Assembly (NCBI RefSeq): GCF_965262965.1
Contig: NZ_OZ253573.1
Span: forward strand, 2,046,001-2,110,000
Direction of reading: 5' to 3'
Source of the DNA: Poriferisodalis sp965262965
Lineage (GTDB): Bacteria; Actinomycetota; Acidimicrobiia; Acidimicrobiales; Poriferisodalaceae
Length of the DNA: 64,000 bases
Shown here: piece by piece, positions 44,517 through 53,142 of the stretch
Layout of the letters: every line of letters begins with the position of its first letter
How positions within the stretch are numbered: position 1 is the first letter of the stretch
Notes under the pieces: generated by a model
The model's input: the letters and a program-made list of their open reading frames with translations, nothing else
Databases searched by the model: none
What the model was told of the DNA's origin: nothing
Program-made: the position numbers and the translations under genes

Positions 44517-46049
44517 GTGCAGGGCTCAGCGGTTCAGGATCGGGTGTTGTTGGACGCGGCGGCGGTGTGCGGGCATCTTGTGCCGCCGGGGTCGGTGTAT
44601 GCGCTGTTGGCCGAGCATCGTGGCCGGCTGTTCGGTGACGAGTTGTTCGAGGATCTGTTCGGGTCGGGTCGGGGCCGTCCGTCGGTGCCGGGCGAGGTGA
44701 TCGCTGCGGTGATGGTGCTGCAGGCTCTCGAGGGCCTGTCGGACCGTGAGGCGTGTCGGCGGTTGCAGACCGATGTGGCGTGGAAGGCCGCGGCAGGGCT
44801 GGCGCTGACCGAGGCGGCGTTCCATCCCACGGTTTTGACTCTGTGGCGCAACAAGCTGCGCGCGAGCGGCCGCCCGGATCGGGTGTTCGACGCGGTGCGC
44901 GAGCTGATCGCTGTGACGGGCGCTGTGGCTGGCAGCGCTCGGCGGGTGCTCGATTCCACGGTGCTCGACGACGCTGTGGCCCGTCAGGACACTGTGACGA
45001 TGGTGACGAACCAGATCCGGCGGGTCCGCAGGCTGGTTCCCGAACTGGGCGAGGTGCCGGTGCGCGAACGCAATCTGGACCCGGCCGCGCCGGTGGTGGA
45101 CTGGTGCGATCCCGCCGACGCCGAGCGGCTGGTGTCCGAGCTGGTCGACGACGCTGTGGAACTGGCTGCGGCTGCGGCGGATCTCGATCTCGACGCTGCT
45201 CAGGCCGACGCGGTGGGCCTGTTGGGGCTGGTCGCGGGCCAAGACGTGGAGCCCGCCGGGGGGCCGGGACGGTGGCGGATCGCCCGCGGCACCGCGAAGG
45301 GCCGGGTGATCAGCGTGGTGGATCCCGAGTCGCGTCACACCCACAAGACCTCTCACAGCTACCGCGACGGCTACAAGGCCCACATCGCGGCCGAGCCCGA
45401 CACCGGGCTGGTCACCGCTGCTGATCTCACCGGCGGCGACGCCGGCGACGCGGACGCAGCGATGGGGCTGCTCGACGGCGAGCCCGCCGGCACCACGGTG
45501 CTCGCCGACAGCGCTTATGGCACCGGGCAGCTTCGCGCCGATCTCGTCGAGCGCGCCATGGACGCGGTGATCAAGCCGCCGCCGCTGAGCGTCGCTGTCG
45601 AGGGCGGCTACAGCATCGACGACTTCGACATCGACTACAGCATCGACGCCGACACAGGCGAGTTCCCCGGCACCGTGGCCTGCCCCGAAGGCCACACCGT
45701 GCACATCACCCCCAAAGGCAACGCCCGCTTCGGCCGACACTGCGCCCGATGCCCCCAACGCGACCGCTGCACCACCGCCGAGAACGGACGCGTCATCAAG
45801 ATCCACCCCCACCACGAACTGCTCAAAGCAGCACGCGTCCAAGCCCGCACCGACGAGTTCCAGCACCAATACCGCACCGTGCGGCCCATGGCCGAAAGAA
45901 CCATCGCGTGGATCGTGCGCCGCAACCGAAGATGCCCCTACCTCGGCACCGCCAACAACCGGCACTGGCTGCGGCTGCGCGCCGCTGTTGTGCGTCTGAC
46001 TTTGCCGCGGAGGGTCCACCACAACGGCACCACCTGGGCCATCACCTGA
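44517..46049 (+). CDS. IS1182-family transposase with altered C-terminus
   Basis: A 510-aa protein identical or almost identical to the copy 1 transposase until near the end. There, copy 1 has AAAVNLQRLTSLGLHHNGTT while this copy has AAVVRLTLPRRVHHNGTT. The frame is kept. The change lies after the catalytic domain, so activity is possible but not certain. Confidence 0.92.
   Translation: MQGSAVQDRVLLDAAAVCGHLVPPGSVYALLAEHRGRLFGDELFEDLFGSGRGRPSVPGEVIAAVMVLQALEGLSDREACRRLQTDVAWKAAAGLALTEAAFHPTVLTLWRNKLRASGRPDRVFDAVRELIAVTGAVAGSARRVLDSTVLDDAVARQDTVTMVTNQIRRVRRLVPELGEVPVRERNLDPAAPVVDWCDPADAERLVSELVDDAVELAAAAADLDLDAAQADAVGLLGLVAGQDVEPAGGPGRWRIARGTAKGRVISVVDPESRHTHKTSHSYRDGYKAHIAAEPDTGLVTAADLTGGDAGDADAAMGLLDGEPAGTTVLADSAYGTGQLRADLVERAMDAVIKPPPLSVAVEGGYSIDDFDIDYSIDADTGEFPGTVACPEGHTVHITPKGNARFGRHCARCPQRDRCTTAENGRVIKIHPHHELLKAARVQARTDEFQHQYRTVRPMAERTIAWIVRRNRRCPYLGTANNRHWLRLRAAVVRLTLPRRVHHNGTTWAIT
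45986..46016 (+). repeat. 31-nt segment of IS3-family terminus inside IS1182 copy 2
   Basis: TGTTGTGCGTCTGACTTTGC and the following bases equal the outer end of the IS3-family element at 61022-62540 (complement of 62510-62540). It replaces 37 bp of IS1182 sequence in frame. At the inner junction both parents share TCCACC, consistent with a microhomology event. Confidence 0.85.
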
Positions 46050-46714
46050 CCCAACCCCCACCGACAAGCCGAACCCGCAGCCCACAACCGAACCCCGCCG
46101 CGCCCCAACCCACGACCACAGCCCAACCAAGCCCAAGACACCGACACACCAACCGACTTACTCAGCAGTCTCCTAGGGCCGCTGTGGCACGACGGCGAGC
46201 CGACATCCGATGTTGAGTCGCTGATTGAGGCGATTCAACAACCACGCGCGAACCTCGAAGTGGTCGCCAAGATCCTTCAGCCCCATGTAACGAAATCCCT
46301 GTTGGCGAGGGCTCGGGCGCGAACCGACGAGAGCGTCCACGGGGACCTACAGCGTCTCCGGCGCCTCGATCAGCTGCTGCTCTCGACCGATGCAGCAGTC
46401 GGAAGAGTCGGTGCCCGCCTTGAGGTTGTGACATCGGGCCGCTAAGTGTCTGCTTGCCAGCGGCCGTGTTCGATACGCCGGCGAGCCATGTCATAGGGAT
46501 ATCGCTCGGCGTCGCGGTGCTGTTCACCACCGTGCCCCTGTGGGCGTTTCCAGCCGATGGAGAACTTCGGCGGGATACAAGGCCGGTTCGAGAACGACTG
46601 AACCCCGGAAGCCGCTAGAAAAGCGACCCCTCGGGGTTGTCGGACACCACATTATTTGAACCATCGGCTCGAATGCAACGCACCGACCGCAGTATCAACC
46701 GCCGGGCCTAATTC

Positions 46715-48155
46715 GGCTCTACGCAACCAAGCTGGGACGTCGGGTTCGGATTGGAGTGACGGGTTGAGTTTGGCATGGTTGGCGGCCGGCGGCGAGCAGT
46801 ATGCGGAGCCGGTAGTTGCGAAGGTTGCGGAAGCCGCGTGCTGAGCGTTTGACGTCTTTGATGCGGGCGTTGGCTGCTTCGGTTCGTGCGTTGCTGGTGC
46901 GGGTGCGCACGGCGGTTGCGATCTCGGTGTGCCAGCGGCGCAGCGTGCGGGCCAGGGTGGCGAGCTCGGGCGGGGCGCTGGGGTGCTCGCACCAGGCGAT
47001 CGCTTCGTCGAGATGCTGTTGCGCGTCGAGGGGATCGTCGGCGCGGAAGATGTCGCGGACGTGTTCTTTGGCGACCCAGCACTCGCGGATCTCGTCGGTG
47101 GGGTCGGCTGCGTCGAGCGCGGCGAGCATCTTGTCCCATGCTGCGGCGTCGAGCCGTTCCGCGCCGGTGAGCAGCAGCTTGCGAGCATGGTAGAGCGGGT
47201 CGCGTTTGCGGCCTCGGTGCCCGGTGGTCTCGTTGTGGACGCGTCGGCGGGCGCCGTCGAGCGCCTGGTTCGCGAGGCGCACGATCCCGAACGCGTCGGC
47301 TGCGATCTTCACGCTGTCGCTCAGGTGCGTGTCGCGGCGTGCGCGTGTGATGCCGCTGCGGTAGCCCTCGTGGGGGTCACAGCACACGACCTCGATGGCC
47401 GCTAGCCACCCGGCGGGCTGCTGTTCGAGCCATCTGTGCAGGTCAGCGGCGTTGCGGCCGTCGAAGACGTCGATGACCTGCCCGGTGGCCGCATCGACAG
47501 CGGCGGACACATAGCGGCGACGCGCCAGCCGCGACGCTGAGCGCATCACGGTCTCGTCGAGCCCCAGCCGAGCCACCGGCCCCACCCGACCGGGATCGCC
47601 GACGACCTGGCATGCCCAAGCAGCGACCGCGGACCACACCGTGGCCCACGCCACCCCCAGCCGGCGAGCCGTCGACGCCACACTGCCTTCCACCGCTTCC
47701 AGGCGAGCGGCGGCCCACTGCTCAGCCCGGCAAGTCAGGACCCGCCGCGGCGCGGCCAGCTCGCACTCCTCAGTCCACGTGCGCGTCTCGCACCCCGCGT
47801 TCGGGCACCACCAGATGCGCTTGCGCCACCGCACCTCGCACACCCCGCCATCGCGACCCGGCGCGTCGCGCAGCCGCACCTCCCGACGGCCCTTCGAACG
47901 CGCCCGCACACCGCACGCCCCACACAAAACTCTCTGCGCGTCGGGGGTCTGCACCCACAGCACGGTCTCGCCGCCATCGACACGAACCCGCGTGATCTCC
48001 ACGCAATCCGCGCCCAGCAACACCACAGAACTAGCTTCAACCACCAGGGGCCTCCCGAGTCTTGGACTGTTCAACGAGTCACAAGAATCGGCGAGGCCCC
48101 TCCCTCAACGGTGGACCCTCACATCACCCAAGTCCCAGCTTCGATGAGAAGAGCC
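46715..48155 (-). mobile_element. ISL3-family insertion sequence with perfect 8-bp target duplication
   Basis: The ends are GGCTCT-type imperfect inverted repeats: GGCTCTACGCAACCAAGCTG at 46715 and GGCTCTTCTCATCGAAGCTG reading inward from 48155. The flanks are direct repeats CCTAATTC at 46707-46714 and 48156-48163, the 8-bp size typical of ISL3. The element is 1441 bp and looks recent and complete. Confidence 0.93.
46719..48074 (-). CDS. ISL3-family transposase
   Basis: A 451-aa protein. The N-terminus has the paired zinc-finger pattern LCGACGVRAR and WCPNAGCETRTW, followed by a helix-turn-helix (SVASTARRLGVAWATVWSAV) and the DDE domain (RLGLDETVM, DVFDGRNAADLHRWLEQ, VVCCDPHEGYRSGI, and RTSNARTEAANARIKDVKR). 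The stop lies inside the left terminal repeat. It appears intact. Confidence 0.93.
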   Translation of the reverse strand: MNSPRLGRPLVVEASSVVLLGADCVEITRVRVDGGETVLWVQTPDAQRVLCGACGVRARSKGRREVRLRDAPGRDGGVCEVRWRKRIWWCPNAGCETRTWTEECELAAPRRVLTCRAEQWAAARLEAVEGSVASTARRLGVAWATVWSAVAAWACQVVGDPGRVGPVARLGLDETVMRSASRLARRRYVSAAVDAATGQVIDVFDGRNAADLHRWLEQQPAGWLAAIEVVCCDPHEGYRSGITRARRDTHLSDSVKIAADAFGIVRLANQALDGARRRVHNETTGHRGRKRDPLYHARKLLLTGAERLDAAAWDKMLAALDAADPTDEIRECWVAKEHVRDIFRADDPLDAQQHLDEAIAWCEHPSAPPELATLARTLRRWHTEIATAVRTRTSNARTEAANARIKDVKRSARGFRNLRNYRLRILLAAGRQPCQTQPVTPIRTRRPSLVA

Positions 48156-48316
48156 CCTAATTCTGAAACTGGCGGTGTGCGAGCGCTCGTCGGCACATGC
48201 GTGGTCCGAAGCGTTGCCCGGTAGCCAGCCGACGAGCTGTGGCATCTGCACGGCGCCGGCACCGCGCTCACGAATCCCGTTACGCCCCGGCCAGCTCGCC
48301 GGGTATGCTGGCATAC

Positions 48317-48541
48317 ATGAATCGGACCACTGTCAAGCTCCCATTCGAGCTCGACGCCCGCCTTCGCCACGAAGCCGCTCGGCGCAACATCACTATCTCA
48401 GAGCTGACGAGAGAGGCGATCGAGCACCATCTCGGGCCTCGGCGACGCCTCGGCGCGGCGGCGGCAGGTCGCAGCGGTTGTTCAGACGTCTCCGAACGCA
48501 TCGAGGAGATCCTGGCCGGCGAGGTCCCAGCATCGCGCTGA
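48317..48541 (+). CDS. vapB: VapB-like ribbon-helix-helix antitoxin
   Basis: A 74-aa protein from ATG-48317 with a ribbon-helix-helix start: MNRTTVKLPFELDARLRHEA followed by ITISELTREAIEHHL. The C-terminal tail (SERIEEILAGEVPASR) is the likely toxin-binding segment. It overlaps the PIN toxin gene by 4 bases, the usual antitoxin-first order. It probably autoregulates the pair by binding near 48300. Confidence 0.82.
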   Translation: MNRTTVKLPFELDARLRHEAARRNITISELTREAIEHHLGPRRRLGAAAAGRSGCSDVSERIEEILAGEVPASR

Positions 48542-48945
48542 TCGTCGATGCTGGGCCGCTCTACGCCTACATCGACGCAGACGATCGACATCACGCGGCC
48601 AGCTTGAATCTGCTCTCGCAGCATCCGGGACCGCTCATCGTGCCGACCCTGGTGATCACCGAAGTCGCGTACCTCGTCGGCACGCGACTGGGTTCTCGGG
48701 CCGAAGTGCGGTTCTTGGGCGACCTCGCTTCTGGAGACCTGTTTGTGGAGCCCGTGGCAGCGAGTGACTGGCTGCGCATCGCCGAACTGGTTCACACCTA
48801 CGGCGACCTGCCGTTGGGTACGGTCGATGCCTCCGTCATAGCCGCTGCAGAGCGCTTGGGCGCCACAGCCGTGGCCACCGTCGACCGCCGCCACTTCGGC
48901 GTGGTCCGGCCACTGCACTGCGAACGGCTCGAGATCCTGCCCTGA
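48538..48945 (+). CDS. vapC: VapC-like PIN-domain toxin
   Basis: A 135-aa PIN-domain protein: IVDAGPLYAYIDADDRHHAA (first acidic residue), VITEVAYLVGTRLG (Glu), and GTVDASVIAAAERLGATAVA followed by TVDRRHFGVV (remaining acidic residues). Such proteins cut tRNA or other RNA. In the coding frame there is no ATG, GTG or TTG near the start; CTG-48538 overlaps the vapB stop as CTGA, suggesting a rare CTG start used by coupling. Confidence 0.82.
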   Translation: MIVDAGPLYAYIDADDRHHAASLNLLSQHPGPLIVPTLVITEVAYLVGTRLGSRAEVRFLGDLASGDLFVEPVAASDWLRIAELVHTYGDLPLGTVDASVIAAAERLGATAVATVDRRHFGVVRPLHCERLEILP

Positions 48946-49046
48946 CCGGTCGCCTTCCGAGTGCTCAGGTTCCCCCGCGCAAGCGGTGGGCTCCGCGCCT
49001 CCCGTTGACCGTCACCATAGCCACGAGGGTGCGGCGCATCTCGCCG

Positions 49047-49247
49047 CTACGCGGTCTCGAACTGGAGAGCGTTGAGGTTGAGATGAGGCGATCTGGCCGA
49101 CACATTCAGCATCTCGATGCCGACGACCTGTTCGGCAGCGTTGAAATCCAACACCACCCCGGGCGCGACCTCGAGCGAGTCGACAATCGCAGAGTCGTCG
49201 AGATGGAAGTACAGCGCGTCGTCCTCCTTGTCGATTCGCAGCTTCAT
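49047..49247 (-). CDS. DUF2283 family protein
   Basis: A 66-aa protein with the DUF2283 pattern: MKLRIDKEDDALYFHLDDSA followed by VAPGVVLDFNAAEQVVGIEML. The family is often found in toxin-antitoxin-like pairs. It starts 4 bp after the HicB-like gene, with GAGGTGAGG just before the ATG, so the two form a bicistron. No hicA is next to it. Confidence 0.82.
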   Translation of the reverse strand: MKLRIDKEDDALYFHLDDSAIVDSLEVAPGVVLDFNAAEQVVGIEMLNVSARSPHLNLNALQFETA

Positions 49248-49250
49248 GCC

Positions 49251-49445
49251 TCACCTCGCATTCCGCACACGCACGTCGATTGGGCCCACGTCGGCTGGAT
49301 CCACGTCGAGCATCATGGCAATCGCCTCGCGAGCAACCGCCGGCACCTCGTCAAGGTGCTTCGCCTGCGAGAAGACGCCCCGAAGCGAGGGAACGGTTAT
49401 CGCCCACCACTCGCCAGATCGCACGACATCGACACGATTTCCCAT
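49251..49445 (-). CDS. HicB-like antitoxin, copy 3
   Basis: A 64-aa paralogue of copies 1 and 2: GEWWAITVPSLRGVFSQAKH and AIAMMLDVDPADVGP. It starts with ATG-49445. Here the neighbour is DUF2283 rather than HicA, so this paralogue was either re-paired or survived after its toxin was lost. Confidence 0.72.
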   Translation of the reverse strand: MGNRVDVVRSGEWWAITVPSLRGVFSQAKHLDEVPAVAREAIAMMLDVDPADVGPIDVRVRNAR

Positions 49446-49522
49446 GAGAGGCTGAGCGTACGCTGTCGGGCGAAATGCCAGCTCGGACTGAGAAGTCGCG
49501 TTGTGCGGTCGCGCTGTCGGCG

Positions 49523-49867
49523 TCAGCCGGCGAGAGCCGCCGGATGGCTTCCAATCTCGATTTCGACCGTCTCGAATCGGGTCTCAACGGTCTCGGCGCC
49601 ATCGCCGAACTCGGCGTAGGAGCTGAGCACGTCCTCAGGAACGGGCCCACTGTGGTGCGCAACGGCATCGTCGATGCCGGTGGTCGGAGGCGGGGGCAGT
49701 TCGCCATCCGACATCATCGCTTCGATGTGGAAGACGAGCGCCTCCTGGATCATCTCCAGCGCCTCCTCCCGAGTCTTTCCGGTGCTGACGCAACCTGGGA
49801 CATCGGGCACGCATGCACTGAAGTTGTGCGGCATCTCCTCGAGCGTGACCACGTAGGTCAACTTCAT
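49523..49867 (-). CDS. hicB: HicB-family antitoxin of intact pair
   Basis: A 114-aa HicB: MKLTYVVTLEEMPHNFSACV, PDVPGCVSTGKTREEALEMI and QEALVFHIEAM. The open frame extends upstream but ATG-49867 overlaps the hicA stop (ATGA) and gives the normal length. It is similar throughout to the HicB at 41422-41766. Confidence 0.86.
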   Translation of the reverse strand: MKLTYVVTLEEMPHNFSACVPDVPGCVSTGKTREEALEMIQEALVFHIEAMMSDGELPPPPTTGIDDAVAHHSGPVPEDVLSSYAEFGDGAETVETRFETVEIEIGSHPAALAG

Positions 49868-50064
49868 CGGCTTCGTCTCCTCAGCCCCGCTTGGGTCATG
49901 ATGCTCGCCCAGAGCCTCGGGCCTACATTGTCGCTCAGTTTGCCCGGGATCGTGACCGTGCCAGGTTTGTCGGGGTGTCGAAAGTGGCGGTGGCTGCCTC
50001 GTGTTCGCGCATGGGTCCAACCGTCGCGTTCGACGAGCCGTATCGCGTCGCGCACTGTCGGCAT
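49864..50064 (-). CDS. hicA: HicA-family toxin
   Basis: A 66-aa protein: MPTVRDAIRLVERDGWTHAR, TRGSHRHFRHPDKPGTVTIP and GKLSDNVGPRLWASIMTQAG. The GSHRHFRHP His is the family active-site region. GGAG lies 8 bases before ATG-50064. It is a complete toxin with a complete antitoxin behind it. Confidence 0.87.
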   Translation of the reverse strand: MPTVRDAIRLVERDGWTHARTRGSHRHFRHPDKPGTVTIPGKLSDNVGPRLWASIMTQAGLRRRSR

Positions 50065-50332
50065 GCTTCGCTCCGTGCGGTCGACCGAGGCAGGTGCCCG
50101 GCGGTGGCGGGCGCAGCCTCGCACCGCCTCCGACGCGAGACCAGTGATTTTCTTGGCGAGTCGGCCCGCTGCAGGCATTCACGGCGATTGTGCAACCGGT
50201 AGATCAGCGACTCGAAGCTCACTCCGAAGTAGAGGATCATCATTGCCAGGCACTTCGCATCGCGCCCGTGTTCTTCGATCTGCTCTACGAGATCCGCGCG
50301 ACCCGGACTCACACTGCGCTCGACTCTGGCTT

Positions 50333-51454
50333 CTAGTCGCTGTCGTCGGCGCTCGACGATGCGGTTGTGAGGCTGTGGATCGATGCGACGACTGGGGCGG
50401 CGGCTGATGTGCACCACTCGATGAGCTCGTTGATGCTCATCTCGGGCTTGCCGTTCTCGGTCGGGTCGTCGTGCTCTGATCGGCCGTTGGCTGATCGCTG
50501 ATGCGCCCCCATCACAGCGAGCCCGAGAGCTGCCATGACTACGCCGAACTGGTGCCTGAGGTCGGCGGCTTGGTCCTCGCTCGCCTTGGAGCGTGAGATC
50601 TCTTTGCGGAGCCACTTGTTGTCGGCGTTGTACCTGAGCTCGTAGACGCCGTTTCCGTTGTCGATTCTGCGCAGAGCCGTGTCGCCGTCGAATGGTTCGG
50701 GCACCTGCTGACCCCAGGATTCCTCGCGGACTTCCTTGATTTCCGGTGCGTCGCCCTTGGGTGGCCGCTGCCGCGGCTGGCGAGGCGTGTCGGGCGGCTC
50801 GCTGGGTTCTTTGGGAGATTGGACGGCCAGCTCGATCGTGCTGACGAAATCGGAGGTCTGGTGATTGTCGTCGAAGACGGTGAACTTGAACTGGAGCACG
50901 TCTCCGGCCGCTGCGGTGTCCGGCAGCCGTAGCCTCATCTCGGCCACGCCCTCGCTCAGATGCCAGCCGTCCACGAGATAATCGGCGTTCTCCCAAGAGC
51001 CTCCACCCGCTTCCATGTCCAGGCATCTCACGCCCGGTGCGTCGACCCGATCGAAGTAGTCGTCTTTGGCGTCTGTCTCGAATACGAACCGGAGGTAGTC
51101 GAGTCCGAGGTGCACATCTCGATGCCGATGACCGTCTCTTGCGCCCCTGAGACGGAAGAAGGTCGGGAACTGACGGAGTTCCGGTCTCTCATCGGTGTGT
51201 GCGAAGGGCCTGTGCGGGTTCGAGATCTGGGTGCCGTCGATGAGGAGCCTGCCCAAGTCCGGGTTCTCCCGTATCAGCGTGTCCAGCAGCTCCTGAACGG
51301 TGCGGCGTGCCTGCTCGTCCGTGGCGCCCGGGTAGCGGGAGCGCTCGTTGCGCAGCGTCTTCAACGCCGGGTGTTCGCTTAGATCTTTGGCGAGCCTGTC
51401 CTTGATCTGCTTCGCAAACAAGGAATCCGCAAGACGATCCCTGCTTGTCATCAT
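50333..51454 (-). CDS. Uncharacterised protein, possibly 5'-interrupted by IS1380
   Basis: A frame of 373 codons from ATG-51454 (MMTSRDRLADSLFAKQIKDR). It has a helical N-terminus, then RQFPTFFRLRGARDGH and LRFVFETDAKDDYFDRVDAP and a beta-rich domain (AEMRLRLPDTAAAGDVLQFK), then a Pro/charged linker and a helical tail. The pattern resembles C-terminal regions of larger ATP-binding proteins, but no family is assigned. IS1380 copy 2 lies 23 bp upstream of the ATG. If the IS and one CTAG are removed, the frame stays open for 52 more codons to an ATG at 53276, so the true N-terminus may be on the far side of the element. Confidence 0.6.
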   Translation of the reverse strand: MMTSRDRLADSLFAKQIKDRLAKDLSEHPALKTLRNERSRYPGATDEQARRTVQELLDTLIRENPDLGRLLIDGTQISNPHRPFAHTDERPELRQFPTFFRLRGARDGHRHRDVHLGLDYLRFVFETDAKDDYFDRVDAPGVRCLDMEAGGGSWENADYLVDGWHLSEGVAEMRLRLPDTAAAGDVLQFKFTVFDDNHQTSDFVSTIELAVQSPKEPSEPPDTPRQPRQRPPKGDAPEIKEVREESWGQQVPEPFDGDTALRRIDNGNGVYELRYNADNKWLRKEISRSKASEDQAADLRHQFGVVMAALGLAVMGAHQRSANGRSEHDDPTENGKPEMSINELIEWCTSAAAPVVASIHSLTTASSSADDSD

Positions 51455-51480
51455 CAGAGCGCTCTCGTGGGTGCTGCTAG

Positions 51481-53142
51481 CTCTGATTATTCACGAGTCG
51501 GGCGGACTGGGTTGTCTGGGTCCGCGGAAAGGCCCCTCTGACCTGCGACGATGTGTGTCTGTGATGAACGCATCCGCGAGTTCAGGGGGGCATCTCCGAG
51601 GTGAAACTTAGCAGTGTCACAAACGCGCGTCTGGCAGGCGGCGGGGATCGTGTGGTGTGGGGTGTGGGGTTGTTCGCTTTGGGCGGGTTCGCGGACCGGG
51701 TCGGGCTGACCGAGGCGCTGTCGGGTGCGGTGCCCCCACGCGGCGAGCGGGCCCCGGTTCATGACCGGGGCGCGGTGCTGGTCCATGCGTTGTTGATGCT
51801 GGCCGGCGGCGGGGAGGCGTGCACCGACATCGAGCATCTGCGTGCTCAGCGGGAGCTGTTCGGCGACGTGGCGTCGGACTCGACGCTGTACCGCACCCTC
51901 ACGGGCCTGGGCGAGGGCGGCGCCGCGGCGCTTTTGGGCGCGGCCGCAGCGGTGCGCGAGCTGTTGTGGGCCGACCGTGACCGCAGCGCGCCGCTGGTGG
52001 TCGATGTCGACTCGACGCTGGTGGAGGTCCGCTCGGAGAACAAGGCGGGAGCTGCGCCGCATTACAAGGGCGGGTTCGGGTTCCATCCGATGGTGTGCTC
52101 CACTGCGGACGGGGAGCCTCTGTGGATCAAGCAGCGGCCCGGCAACGCCGCCGCGAACGACATCGCCGATCACCTCGAGGTGATCGACGCCGCTGTGGCG
52201 ACGCTGCCCGAGCCCGACGCCGTGGGCCGCCGCGAAGGCGACGACGACAGCCTCGTGGAACGCCCGCTGGTGGTGCGCATCGACGCCGCGGGCTGCTCGC
52301 CCAGACTCGCCGCGGCACTGCGGGACCGCAACATCGGCTATGCGGTGTCAGCTCGGTCGGCTCCGGGCGTCCAAGCAGCGATCCGCGGCGGCCGCGGCGA
52401 CCCGGACCGCTGGCACAACGCCCCAAAGCGGCCCGCCCAGCGCAAGCGGCGCGGTGCTCAGGTCACCGACCTCGCGGACCTGTCGGGCTGGCCCGGCCGC
52501 ACCCGGCTGATCGTGCGCCGCGAGCCGCGCCACCCCGGAGCGCAGCGCAGCCTGTTCCCCAGCGAGAACTTCCGATACTGGGGATTCCTGACCGACCAGC
52601 CCCGCAGCGCCGTGCAACTGGATCGGCTGATGCGCAGCCACGCCGACGTCGAGAACGCCGTGTGCCGGCTCAACCACAGCGGCCTGACGCGCATGCCGTT
52701 CACCGACTGGCACGCGAACAGCGCCTGGGCCGCCATGTGCATCATCGGCCTCGCGCCCCTCGGCTGGTTCCAGAACGCCTGCCTCGACGGGGCGCTGCGC
52801 CGCGCGGCCCCCAAACGGCTCCGCTGGGAGCTGTGGCACCTCCCCGCGCTCGTGTGCCGCACCGCCAGACGCGTCCTTTTGCGCCTGCCCGAACAGCACC
52901 CCGGCGCCAAAGCGCTCCTCGCCATCGCCCACCCCCGCTGACCCCCCAGCCAACCGGTCCCGCGCGACGCCTGCCCCCGGCGGGACAGCCCCGCCACGCC
53001 CCCAGCGCCGCCTGAGCGCCACAACCGGGGCCATCGGCTCCCCTGCGACGCTCCCGCCGACGCCCCAACAGCCCCACACCACCAAACCGGGCGCAAAGCA
53101 CACCGAAAATACGACCAACAGAATTCTCATGAATAATCAGGG
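51481..53142 (+). mobile_element. IS1380-family insertion sequence, copy 2
   Basis: The element is 1662 bp with direct CTAG repeats at 51477-51480 and 53143-53146. The left end starts CTCTGATTATTCACGAG and the right end reads inward CCCTGATTATTCATGAG. It is nearly identical to copy 1 at 4620-6293. Confidence 0.94.
51601..52941 (+). CDS. IS1380-family transposase, full length
   Basis: A 446-aa protein beginning at GTG-51601 (MKLSSVTNARLAGGGDRVVW) and continuing in frame through GVGLFALGGFADRVGL. It carries the same conserved DDE-type regions as copy 1 (VVDVDSTLVEVRSE and HADVENAVCRLNHSG). This copy keeps the 7 bp that copy 1 lacks, so it is the likely source of active transposase. Confidence 0.93.
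   Translation: MKLSSVTNARLAGGGDRVVWGVGLFALGGFADRVGLTEALSGAVPPRGERAPVHDRGAVLVHALLMLAGGGEACTDIEHLRAQRELFGDVASDSTLYRTLTGLGEGGAAALLGAAAAVRELLWADRDRSAPLVVDVDSTLVEVRSENKAGAAPHYKGGFGFHPMVCSTADGEPLWIKQRPGNAAANDIADHLEVIDAAVATLPEPDAVGRREGDDDSLVERPLVVRIDAAGCSPRLAAALRDRNIGYAVSARSAPGVQAAIRGGRGDPDRWHNAPKRPAQRKRRGAQVTDLADLSGWPGRTRLIVRREPRHPGAQRSLFPSENFRYWGFLTDQPRSAVQLDRLMRSHADVENAVCRLNHSGLTRMPFTDWHANSAWAAMCIIGLAPLGWFQNACLDGALRRAAPKRLRWELWHLPALVCRTARRVLLRLPEQHPGAKALLAIAHPR

Larger units (their letters stand above)
44452..46172 (+). mobile_element. IS1182-family insertion sequence, copy 2
   Basis: The element is 1721 bp with direct CTAG repeats at 44448-44451 and 46173-46176 and the same 11-bp terminal repeats as copy 1. 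It differs from copy 1 by a few substitutions and one replacement near its 3' end (45986-46016), which accounts for the 6-bp length difference. Confidence 0.95.
42897..46445 (+). pseudogene. Putative PD-(D/E)XK nuclease-like protein, split by IS1182
   Basis: The gene starts at GTG-42897 (MSSRIPKLAAQWLRPYISF) and is interrupted at 44451. Removing the IS (44452-46172) and one CTAG joins HSENRLG to PLWHDGEPTSDVESL and gives one frame of 607 aa ending at 46445. Near the C-terminus, WLFCDDGPDELFDFLHLD followed by LSVWHVKA resembles the restriction-endonuclease-like block (E...D-F...HxKA) found in helicase-linked defence proteins. The first two thirds have no recognised domain. I infer a DNA-acting defence protein. 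As it stands only a truncated product of about 521 aa can be made; it keeps the motif but loses the helical C-terminus. Confidence 0.75.
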
